A stretch of DNA of 64,000 nt, taken from NCBI GenBank assembly GCA_032249735.1, contig JAVVHA010000007.1, positions 22,344-86,343 of the forward strand, read 5' to 3'. Under the pieces are notes generated by a model, which saw only the letters and a list, made by a program, of their open reading frames with translations, did no database searches and was not told the origin of the DNA. The position numbers were made by a program, and so were the translations under genes. The DNA comes from Dehalococcoidia bacterium (GTDB taxonomy: Bacteria; Chloroflexota; Dehalococcoidia; SM23-28-2; HRBIN24). Positions 36,772 through 43,935 of this stretch are shown one piece after another (position 1 is the first letter of the stretch; each line of letters opens with the position of its first letter).

Positions 36772-38123
36772 AGGGGGGCCATTTCCACCTCATGGGCGTA
36801 GGGGGCGTGCACATGTCGGCCATCGCTCACCTGTTGCTGGAGGAAGGGTATAGGGTGAGCGGCTGCGATGCGTGCCCTACGGAGGCCCTGCGGCCTCTGC
36901 AAGAGAAGGGCCTGCGCCTATTCCAGGGTCACAACCCGTGCCACTTGGCGGAGGTGGACGTCCTGGTGCATACGGCGGCCATCCGGCAGGGGAACCCCGA
37001 GCTGGAGGAGGCACAACGCCGGGGCATCCTCGTCTTGAAGCGGGCGGAGATGGTGGCCCGTCTGGCGGAGGGGCGTCGCATGGTGGCCGTGGCCGGAAGC
37101 CATGGCAAGACCACCACCACCTCCCTGGTGGCCTATATGCTTTGGCGGGCGGGCCTCTCCCCCACCTTTCTCCTGGGGGGCTATATGGTGGAGATGGACA
37201 CCAACGTGGCTGCTGGTACAGGCCCCTTCATAGTGGTGGAGGCCGACGAGTTCGATAGGGCCTTTCTGGCCTACAACCCCTGGCTGGCGGTGGTGACCAA
37301 TGTGGAGCCTGACCACCTCGACTGCTACGGCACCTTCGAGGCCTTAAAGGACGCCTTCCGTCGCTTCCTGCACCAGGTACAGGAGGACGGCATCATAGTG
37401 GCCTGTGGCGATGATCGCCATGTGGCCTCACTGGTTCCTGGGCTGGGCCCACCGGTTGTGTCCTATGGATTGGGCAAAGGGGTGGACCTAATGGCCCAGG
37501 AGGCAGTGCCCTCCAGCCAAGGATATCGCTTCCGAGCGGTGTGGCGGGGGCAGGACTTGGGCCTATTTCAGACCCAGCTGTGGGGTCTCCATAACGTGAG
37601 CAACTGTCTGGCAGCCCTGGCGGTGGGCCTCGTCCTCGACCTGCCGGTGGATCTGCTGAGGGAGGCCCTGGCTACCTTCCGTGGGGTGAAGAGGCGCTTC
37701 CAAGTGATAGGGGAGGCTAGGGGCATCACGGTAATGGACGATTACGCCCACCACCCCACGGAGGTGCGAGCCACCCTGGCGGCCGTTCGCCAGCGTTTCC
37801 CAGGGCGCCGCCTGGTGTGCCTATTCCAGCCCCACACCTACAGCCGCAGCCGCTACCTCCTGGACGGCTTCCTCACTTGCTTCCAGGAAGCAGACCTCCT
37901 CTTGGTGGCCGATACCTATGCCGCCAGGGAGAGCCCCCAGGAAGGCATAGATGCCGCTACCTTGGCTGCCCACATAGGGCCTCATGCCCGTTACGTGGGT
38001 AGCCTGGATGATGCTACCCTGGCTGTCCTATCCTCGCTGCGGCCGGGGGACGTTTTCATGACCATCGGGGCGGGGGATGTGGACAAGGTGGCCTACAAGG
38101 TTCTGGAGGAGTTGGGGGGATGA
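36768..38123 (+). CDS. murC: UDP-N-acetylmuramate--L-alanine ligase
   Basis: First amino-acid ligase of the peptidoglycan stem. 451 aa. N-terminal HLMGVGGVHMSAIAHLL, P-loop VAGSHGKTTTTSLVAY, EADEFDRAFL (the usual DESD variant), NVEPDHLDCYGTFEAL, DDYAHHPTEVRATL and FQPHTYSRSRYL. ATGA overlaps both neighbours. Confidence 0.96.
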   Translation: MKGGHFHLMGVGGVHMSAIAHLLLEEGYRVSGCDACPTEALRPLQEKGLRLFQGHNPCHLAEVDVLVHTAAIRQGNPELEEAQRRGILVLKRAEMVARLAEGRRMVAVAGSHGKTTTTSLVAYMLWRAGLSPTFLLGGYMVEMDTNVAAGTGPFIVVEADEFDRAFLAYNPWLAVVTNVEPDHLDCYGTFEALKDAFRRFLHQVQEDGIIVACGDDRHVASLVPGLGPPVVSYGLGKGVDLMAQEAVPSSQGYRFRAVWRGQDLGLFQTQLWGLHNVSNCLAALAVGLVLDLPVDLLREALATFRGVKRRFQVIGEARGITVMDDYAHHPTEVRATLAAVRQRFPGRRLVCLFQPHTYSRSRYLLDGFLTCFQEADLLLVADTYAARESPQEGIDAATLAAHIGPHARYVGSLDDATLAVLSSLRPGDVFMTIGAGDVDKVAYKVLEELGG

Positions 38124-39043
38124 TCACCCGTCGCTTCCTGGAGGAGCTGCGACGCTTGGGGCCCATCAGGTTCGCCGAGCCCCTCTCCACCCACACCACC
38201 TGGGGCGTGGGAGGCCCGGCCGATGTCTACATGACGGCCAAGTCAGGGGAGCAGCTGCGCAGGGCCTTCGCCATAGCCCGTGAGCACGGCGTTCCCGTGC
38301 TGGTGTTAGGGGCAGGCTCCAACATCCTGGTGGGCGATGAAGGGTTCCGGGGACTGGTCATCGAGAACAGGGCCCGCCAGGTCCAGGGGCCCATCCTCCG
38401 CAACGGGATAGCGATAGTGCGAGCCGAGAGTGGAGTCCCCCTCGCCGCCCTGGCCCGCCGTCTGGGGCGGGCGGGATGGGAGGGGCTGGAGTGGGCCGTG
38501 GGCATTCCAGGCACCTTGGGAGGGGGGGTGGTGTATAACGCCGGCGCTTATGGCGGTTGCCTGGCCGACGTCCTGGTGTGCGCTGTCGTGGGCGATGCTC
38601 AGGGCTGCGTGCAGACGTTAAGGCGGGAGGATCTCGCCCTAGGCTATCGTGGCAGTGCCCTCACCCGCGGCCTATTGCAGGACGTGGTGGTGACGGAGGT
38701 GGAGCTACAGGTGTGGCCTGGCCGGCGGCAGGCCCTGGAGGAGCGGATGCGAGAGCTGGAGGCCCGCAGGCGCGCCTCTCAGCCGCGGGGCCGGAGCGCG
38801 GGCTCTGTCTTCAAGAACCCACCCCAACGCCCGGCCTGGTGGTATGTAGACCAGGTGGGGTTGAGGGGTTACCGCATCGGCAATGCTCAGTTCTCCCTCC
38901 ATCATGCCAATTTCATCATTAACCTAGGGCAGGCGCGCGCTGCCGACATCAAGGCCCTCATCGACCTGGCCCGAGGGCGGGTGCGGGAGCGGTTTGGCAT
39001 CGACTTGGAGCTGGAGGTGGCCTTGGTGGGGGAGGGGTTCTGA
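38120..39043 (+). CDS. murB: UDP-N-acetylenolpyruvoylglucosamine reductase
   Basis: FAD/NADPH enzyme producing UDP-MurNAc. 307 aa. FAD-binding LVLGAGSNILVGDEGFRGL, GIPGTLGGGVVYNAGAYGG and the catalytic Ser region RSAGSVFKNP followed by LRGYRIGNAQFSLHHANFI. The arrangement fits type IIb-like MurB lacking the enterobacterial insertion. ATGA with murC, TGATG with ddl. Confidence 0.96.
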   Translation: MITRRFLEELRRLGPIRFAEPLSTHTTWGVGGPADVYMTAKSGEQLRRAFAIAREHGVPVLVLGAGSNILVGDEGFRGLVIENRARQVQGPILRNGIAIVRAESGVPLAALARRLGRAGWEGLEWAVGIPGTLGGGVVYNAGAYGGCLADVLVCAVVGDAQGCVQTLRREDLALGYRGSALTRGLLQDVVVTEVELQVWPGRRQALEERMRELEARRRASQPRGRSAGSVFKNPPQRPAWWYVDQVGLRGYRIGNAQFSLHHANFIINLGQARAADIKALIDLARGRVRERFGIDLELEVALVGEGF

Positions 39044-40125
39044 TGTATCGCCGCCTGAAGGTGGCGGTCATCTTCGGCGGTCGCTCCGCCGAGCATGAGG
39101 TCTCGGTGGTCTCGGCGCAAGGGGTCACCAAGGCCATGGACAGGGAGCGTTTCGTTCCCCTCCTCATGGGCATCACCAGGGAAGGGGTCTGGCTTACCCC
39201 CCAGGAGACGGAGGAGGCGTTGGCAGCAGTGCCCGAGGCTAGCTATCGCCCCTTGCCATCGCTGGCGCTAGAGGTGCCTCCCCTGCGGCCGCAGGTGATG
39301 GCGGCCCTTTTGGAGGCCGATGTGGTCTTCCCCCTGGTACATGGCCCCCACGGGGAGGACGGCACCCTGCAGGGGATGATGGAGCTGCTGGGCTTGCCCT
39401 ACGTGGGGGCTGGGGTGGCAGCAAGCGCTGTGGGCATGGACAAGGCCCTCATGAAGGCCCTCTTTCGTTTTGCGGGGCTCCCTACTGCCCGCTTCCTCGT
39501 GGTGAAGCGGTGGGAATGGCAGGTGGCACCAGGCCAAGTGATGGAGCAGATAAGGCGGGAGCTGGGCCTCCCCTGCTTCGTCAAGCCAGCGGGCCTGGGG
39601 TCCAGCGTAGGGGTAAGCAAGGTTAAGGAGTGGGGGGAGCTGCCCTCCGCCATGGAGGAGGCTTTCCGCTACGATGCCAAGGCCTTGGTCGAGGAGGCCA
39701 TCCAGGGGAGGGAGATCGAGGTGGCTGTCCTGGGCAACGACGAACCCAAGGCGTCCCTGCCGGGGGAGGTGGTACCCCATCGCGAGTTCTACGACTACCG
39801 CGCTAAATACTTAGAGGAAGGGACGCAGCTCATCGCTCCCGTCTCCCTCCCTCCGCCGGTGGAGGCCCGATTGCAGGAGATGGCCGTGCGCGCCTTTAAG
39901 GCCATCGACTGCGCGGGCATGGCGCGGGTGGACTTCTTCCTGAGGGGGGAGGAGCTCGTGGTCAACGAGATCAACACTATCCCTGGCTTCACGCCCATCA
40001 GCATGTTCCCCCGCCTATGGGAGGCATCGGGCATCCCTTATCCTCAGCTCATAACCATTCTCATCGAGCTGGCCTTGGAGAGACACCGTGAGAAGAAGAA
40101 GAGGGTTTGGGCGCCCTCCATTTAG
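39043..40125 (+). CDS. ddl: D-alanine--D-alanine ligase
   Basis: ATP-grasp ligase making D-Ala-D-Ala for MurF. 360 aa. FGGRSAEHEVSVVSA at the N-terminus, HGPHGEDGTLQGMMELLGLP, KPAGLGSSVGVSKV and the metal-binding VNEINTIPGFTPISMFP at the end. The VEEAIQGREIEVAVLGN segment is typical. Its 3' end overlaps the start of ftsQ by 38 bp if GTG 40088 is used. Confidence 0.95.
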   Translation: MYRRLKVAVIFGGRSAEHEVSVVSAQGVTKAMDRERFVPLLMGITREGVWLTPQETEEALAAVPEASYRPLPSLALEVPPLRPQVMAALLEADVVFPLVHGPHGEDGTLQGMMELLGLPYVGAGVAASAVGMDKALMKALFRFAGLPTARFLVVKRWEWQVAPGQVMEQIRRELGLPCFVKPAGLGSSVGVSKVKEWGELPSAMEEAFRYDAKALVEEAIQGREIEVAVLGNDEPKASLPGEVVPHREFYDYRAKYLEEGTQLIAPVSLPPPVEARLQEMAVRAFKAIDCAGMARVDFFLRGEELVVNEINTIPGFTPISMFPRLWEASGIPYPQLITILIELALERHREKKKRVWAPSI

Positions 40126-40885
40126 GGCTCAACCTCCCCTCAAGGCTCATGTCCTTCTGGGGGAGCGGGAGTGGCGGATGGCCACTAGGGCCAGGCGCCG
40201 GCGCCTCGTGCTCTGGTTGGGGGTGGTGGCCGCCTTCCTTACCTTCGTGGGCCTTCACCTATCACCCCTCTTCCGCGTGCAGGAGGTGGAGGTGGTGGGG
40301 GCGCACTATGTGGACCCGCAGGAGGTGAAAGAGGCTGTAAAGCTCAAGGGCCGAAGCATCATCGCCCTCCCGTTGGAAGATGCCGCAGACCGGGTGCAGG
40401 GACTACCCATGGTTCGAGAGGCCAGCGTCTCCCTCAGGTGGCCTCACCGCCTGGTGGTGCAGGTAAAGGAGAGGAGCCCATGGGGTTACTGGGTGCGGCA
40501 TGGCTATGCCTACGTGGTAGACGAGGACGGTGTGGTCCTGGAAGGCCCCATGCCGCCGCCCGGTGCGCCCAGTATAATCGAGACAAGCGGGGTGGGGCCT
40601 CTTCGCCTCGGTGACAGGGTAGATCGGGAGGCCATCGCTGTGGCTAGGCGTCTGCAAGGGTGGGCGCCTGCTATCTTGGGCACGCAGGTGGCCTCATTTC
40701 ATTACGATGTGCAGCGGGGGCTATCGGTGGTGACGTCTGAGGGCACGACGGTGGTGGTGGGTAGGGCGGAGGGCCTTGAGTATAAGCTGGCTGTGTGGGA
40801 GGCCCTGGCCCAGAAGTTAGGCCCCAAGGCCCTCGCTGGGCGCATGGTGGACCTGCGCCCGGGAGGCGGGCCAGCCTTACGGTGA
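40088..40885 (+). CDS. ftsQ: Cell division protein FtsQ/DivIB
   Basis: Bitopic divisome protein, 265 aa from GTG 40088 (GGAG 7 nt upstream); ATG 40178, with GGGAG upstream, would give 235 aa. Very basic N-terminus, membrane helix about 40-57, POTRA domain beginning FRVQEVEVVGAHYVDPQEVK and the FtsQ beta domain with HRLVVQVKERSPWGYW. Connects to FtsL/FtsB-type partners. It sits directly before ftsA as in many dcw clusters. Confidence 0.9.
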   Translation: MRRRRGFGRPPFRAQPPLKAHVLLGEREWRMATRARRRRLVLWLGVVAAFLTFVGLHLSPLFRVQEVEVVGAHYVDPQEVKEAVKLKGRSIIALPLEDAADRVQGLPMVREASVSLRWPHRLVVQVKERSPWGYWVRHGYAYVVDEDGVVLEGPMPPPGAPSIIETSGVGPLRLGDRVDREAIAVARRLQGWAPAILGTQVASFHYDVQRGLSVVTSEGTTVVVGRAEGLEYKLAVWEALAQKLGPKALAGRMVDLRPGGGPALR

Positions 40886-40889
40886 GAGG

Positions 40890-42128
40890 ATGGCTATGCG
40901 GCGGGGTGACATCATCGGTGCCATCGATGTGGGCAGCCATAAGGTGTGCACCCTCCTAGCGGAGGTCTCTGAGGGGGGCGAGCTGCGCATCGTAGGCATG
41001 GGGTCTGTTGCCTCTCAGGGCATCAGGCGGGGCATGGTGGACAACATCAAGCTGGCCACGGAGGCCATTGCATCATCGGTGGAGAAGGTGGAGAGGTCCA
41101 GTGGCAACCGCTTGCCTCCTGTCCTGGTCAATATCAGCGGTCACCACCTCTCTTCCTTGAACCACCGGGGGGTGGCCACCATCATGGGGGGGAGGCGGGC
41201 CATCCATCAGCAGGACGTGGCGCGGGCCTTGGAGGATGCCCGCGCTGTCCCCATCCCTTCGGACAGGGAAATCCTGCATATGATCCCGCGGGGCTATGTG
41301 CTGGATGGCCAGGAGCAGGTATCGGACCCCATCGGTATGTATGGGCAGCGGGTGGATGTGGAGGTGCACCTGGTCAGCGCATCGGCGACGGCTGTGCAGA
41401 ACTTGGTGCAGTGCGTGGAGGCGGCGGGCCTCAGGGTGGAGGGATTGGTGGCCTCCCCCCTGGCGGCGGCGGAGGCCGTACTGGAGGAGGAGGAGAAGCA
41501 GCAAGGGGTAGTGGTGGTGGACATCGGCGGAGGCACTACCGATGTGGCTGTGTTCTTGGAGGGGACGCCATACTACACCGCCTGCCTCCCCGTGGGGGGC
41601 TACCATTTTACCCACGACCTGGTAGTGGGCCTGCGGGTCCCCTTCTCGGTGGCGGAGGACCTGAAGGTGCGCTACGGTGTAGCTATCACCAGCCGCGTAG
41701 GGGACGATGACGCGGTGGAGGTGGAGTCCTTCGGTGGGCAGCGCCGGAAGCTCATCCCCCGCAAGCGTCTGGCGGAGATATTGCAGGCGCGGGCGGAGGA
41801 GGTGCTGGAGATGGTCTATACTGAGGTGCGGCGGGCCGGGTTCGACGTAATGCTGGCCGCTGGCCTTGTCCTCACGGGGGGGACGGCCTCCCTGCCAGGC
41901 CTGGACGAGCTGGCGGAGCAGCTGCTGAATTTGCCCGTCCGCATCGGCTTTCCAAGAGGGGTTTACGGGTTGGCGGATGCGGTGCGGGAGCCGGCCTACG
42001 CCACCAGCGTAGGCCTGCTGCGCTGGGGCCTACAGGGCGACGGGAAAGGGGTGGCGCGGTCCGCCCCTCCGGCCGGCTCCTTATGGGCAAGGATAAAGCA
42101 TTGGTTAAGTCTGCTCATTCCGCAGTAG
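40890..42128 (+). CDS. ftsA: Cell division protein FtsA
   Basis: Actin-like ATPase that tethers FtsZ to the membrane. 412 aa. PHOSPHATE-1 motif IGAIDVGSHKVCTLLAEV, an SHS2/1C insertion domain, VVVVDIGGGTTDVAVF, AAGLVLTGGTASLPGLDEL and a C-terminal amphipathic helix LWARIKHWLSLLIPQ (398-412) as the membrane anchor. Start 4 nt after the ftsQ stop behind GAGAGG; 9 nt before ftsZ. Confidence 0.96.
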   Translation: MAMRRGDIIGAIDVGSHKVCTLLAEVSEGGELRIVGMGSVASQGIRRGMVDNIKLATEAIASSVEKVERSSGNRLPPVLVNISGHHLSSLNHRGVATIMGGRRAIHQQDVARALEDARAVPIPSDREILHMIPRGYVLDGQEQVSDPIGMYGQRVDVEVHLVSASATAVQNLVQCVEAAGLRVEGLVASPLAAAEAVLEEEEKQQGVVVVDIGGGTTDVAVFLEGTPYYTACLPVGGYHFTHDLVVGLRVPFSVAEDLKVRYGVAITSRVGDDDAVEVESFGGQRRKLIPRKRLAEILQARAEEVLEMVYTEVRRAGFDVMLAAGLVLTGGTASLPGLDELAEQLLNLPVRIGFPRGVYGLADAVREPAYATSVGLLRWGLQGDGKGVARSAPPAGSLWARIKHWLSLLIPQ

Positions 42129-42137
42129 GGGGGCGCC

Positions 42138-43211
42138 ATGGTTAAGGGCAGTGGGCAGCGTATAGACCTGGACGGCATCCCGCCCATCAAGGTGGTGGGC
42201 GTGGGAGGCGCAGGTTGCAAGACTATAAACCGCCTCATCCAGGTGGGCGTAAAAGGGGTGGAGTTTATCGCCATCAACACCGATGCCCAGGACCTGATGC
42301 ATTGCCAGGCCTCCACCAAGATCCGCATCGGCGATCGCATCACGCGGGGGCTAGGGGCCGGCGGCGACCCGGAAAAGGGGCGGCAGGCGGCGGAGGAGTC
42401 CCTAGATGAGGTCAAGGAGGCCCTTAAGGGGGCGGACATGGTCTTCATCACCGCAGGCATGGGCGGGGGCACCGGTACGGGCGCTGCCCCCCTCATCGCC
42501 CAGGTATCCAGGAACATAGGGGCCCTGACGGTGGCTGTGGTCACGCGCCCCTTCTCCTTCGAGATGCCCAGACGCCGCCGCAACGCCGAGGAGGGGTTGG
42601 CCGCCCTGGAACAGGAGGTGGACACCCTCATCACCATATCTAACGACCGCCTCCTGAGCGTTTGTCCCCCCAATACCACCGTCCAGCAGGCCTTCCTAGT
42701 GGCCGACGACGTGCTGCGTCAGGGCATCCAGGGAATAGTGGAGCTCATCACCATGCCCGGTGACATCAACCTGGACTTCGCCGATGTGCGGCGTATCATG
42801 AGTCAGGCGGGCCCTGCCCTTATGGCCATCGGCCGTGGCCGGGGCGATAACCGGGCGGTGGAGGCGGCCAAGGCCGCCATCCACAGCCCCCTCCTGGACA
42901 CCAGCATCCAAGGGGCACGGGGTGTCCTTTATAACGTCGTGTCCGATGGCTCCCTCACCATCGAGGAGCTCAACATGGCTGGCCAGGTCATTGCCGAGGT
43001 GGTGGACCACGATGCGGAGGTCATTTTCGGCACCGCCACCGACCCCAACCTGGGGGAGGAGGTGAAGGTCATCCTCATCGCCGTGGGCTTCGTCTCTCCC
43101 CAGCGGGAACGGGAGGCTCAACCCTTCTCCCGTATGGCCGATGACCACCAGGGGGAGCCCTTCGATGCTGACCTCCCCTCCTTCCTCCGTCGCCCCCGCC
43201 ACCTCCGCTGA
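42138..43211 (+). CDS. ftsZ: Cell division protein FtsZ
   Basis: Tubulin-like GTPase forming the Z ring. 357 aa. GVGGAGCKTINRL, tubulin signature AGMGGGTGTGAAP (106-118), T7 loop NLDFADVRRIM, and a short C-terminal linker to a conserved peptide DLPSFLRR near the end, which binds FtsA. Last gene of the cluster; a strong terminator follows after 14 nt. Confidence 0.98.
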   Translation: MVKGSGQRIDLDGIPPIKVVGVGGAGCKTINRLIQVGVKGVEFIAINTDAQDLMHCQASTKIRIGDRITRGLGAGGDPEKGRQAAEESLDEVKEALKGADMVFITAGMGGGTGTGAAPLIAQVSRNIGALTVAVVTRPFSFEMPRRRRNAEEGLAALEQEVDTLITISNDRLLSVCPPNTTVQQAFLVADDVLRQGIQGIVELITMPGDINLDFADVRRIMSQAGPALMAIGRGRGDNRAVEAAKAAIHSPLLDTSIQGARGVLYNVVSDGSLTIEELNMAGQVIAEVVDHDAEVIFGTATDPNLGEEVKVILIAVGFVSPQREREAQPFSRMADDHQGEPFDADLPSFLRRPRHLR

Positions 43212-43225
43212 ACATCGCCATCCCT

Positions 43226-43255
43226 AAGGGGGGAGGAGAACCTCCCCCCTTTTTT
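43226..43255 (+). terminator. Intrinsic terminator after ftsZ
   Basis: A perfect 11-bp stem AAGGGGGGAGG / CCTCCCCCCTT with loop AGAA, running directly into T residues (43250-43255). It closes the mra/dcw operon 14 nt after the ftsZ stop. Confidence 0.93.
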
Positions 43256-43258
43256 ATG

Positions 43259-43277
43259 TGTGGACAACATGTGGAAA
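43259..43277 (+). promoter_or_regulatory. Pair of DnaA-box-like sites, 11-bp period, upstream of nrdR
   Basis: TGTGGACAA (43259) and TGTGGAAAG (43270) start 11 bp apart, just downstream of the ftsZ terminator and just upstream of NrdR box 1. Minus-strand readings are TTGTCCACA and CTTTCCACA. The same two words in reverse order and at the same period occur at 27191-27211. DnaA binding is inference. Confidence 0.35.
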
Positions 43278-43279
43278 GA

Positions 43280-43295
43280 CCACAATATGTTGTAG
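43280..43295 (+). promoter_or_regulatory. NrdR box 1
   Basis: CCACAATATGTTGTAG matches 12 of 16 positions of the NrdR-box consensus acaCwAtATaTwGtgt as I recall it. It lies immediately upstream of the -35 at 43304. Start-to-start distance to the second box is 31 bp, three helical turns, the spacing typical of NrdR sites. Confidence 0.7.
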
Positions 43296-43303
43296 CGAAG
43301 GAC

Positions 43304-43332
43304 TTGACAGGCCAAAGATATTGTGGTATGGT
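43304..43332 (+). promoter_or_regulatory. Promoter of nrdR-nrdJ
   Basis: A perfect TTGACA (43304-43309), 17-bp spacer and TATGGT (43327-43332). Predicted start near 43339, about 16 nt before the nrdR ATG. The -35 lies between two NrdR-box-like sites, and the second box fills the spacer, so bound NrdR would block polymerase. Confidence 0.7.
43311..43326 (+). promoter_or_regulatory. NrdR box 2 (half-conserved)
   Basis: GCCAAAGATATTGTGG; the right half ATATTGTG matches the consensus fully, the left half poorly. It fills the -35/-10 spacer. NrdR boxes usually come as pairs 31-32 bp apart, which is met exactly here (43280 to 43311). Confidence 0.55.
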
Positions 43333-43354
43333 GCCCTCTGCGAGGTGGAAGGGG

Positions 43355-43915
43355 ATGGAGTGTCCGTTTTGTGGGTATGGCGATTCGCGGGTGGTGGACT
43401 CGCGGCCCAGGGGTGGGGGTGTGAGGCGGCGGCGGGAGTGTCTGCGGTGTGGGCAGCGGTTCAGCACCATGGAGCGGGTGGAGCTGGAGAACCTGATGGT
43501 GGTTAAGAAGGACGGGCGGCGGGAGCCCTTCTCCCGCGATAAGGTGCTGGCGGGTGTGCGCAAGGCCTGTGAGAAGCGCCCCATCCCCACGGGGGCCATT
43601 GAGGAGCTGGTGGACAAGGTGGAGAGGCAGGTCTACGCCCTGGGGCGGGCGGAGGTTCCCACCAGCTATATCGGCGACCTGGTGATGGAGGAGCTGCGGC
43701 GGCTGGACCGCATCGCCTATATCCGCTTCGCCAGCGTCTACCGTGCCTTTGCCGATGTGGACGAGCTGGAGCGGGAGCTTGAGGCCCTCAAGGCCGGCTG
43801 GCCCCGCCCCGAAGTCCCCCCAGGCCAGCTGGCCCTCTTGCCGCAGGTGGGTGGGCAGGAGGAGAGGGCGGAGGGGTGGCAGCGTAGGCGAAGGGCCAGC
43901 GGCGCAAGAGGCTAG
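43355..43915 (+). CDS. nrdR: Transcriptional repressor NrdR
   Basis: Nucleotide-sensing repressor of ribonucleotide reductase genes. 186 aa from ATG 43355, where MECPFCGYGDSRVVDSR is the universal NrdR start; upstream frame extension covers the promoter and is rejected. Zinc ribbon C3, C6 and ECLRCGQRF, then an ATP-cone domain (about 46-136) that reads ATP/dATP. The last about 35 residues are a charged Arg/Glu/Gly tail longer than usual. Directly upstream of nrdJ, 20 nt apart, with its own boxes in front. Confidence 0.96.
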   Translation: MECPFCGYGDSRVVDSRPRGGGVRRRRECLRCGQRFSTMERVELENLMVVKKDGRREPFSRDKVLAGVRKACEKRPIPTGAIEELVDKVERQVYALGRAEVPTSYIGDLVMEELRRLDRIAYIRFASVYRAFADVDELERELEALKAGWPRPEVPPGQLALLPQVGGQEERAEGWQRRRRASGARG

Positions 43916-43935
43916 CCCAACCCGGAGGTGAGGTC

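Noticed and set aside
43212..43354. Cobalamin riboswitch upstream of nrdR-nrdJ
   Set aside because: The region is filled by a terminator, NrdR boxes and a promoter with a leader of about 16 nt; no room and no B12-box-like sequence seen.
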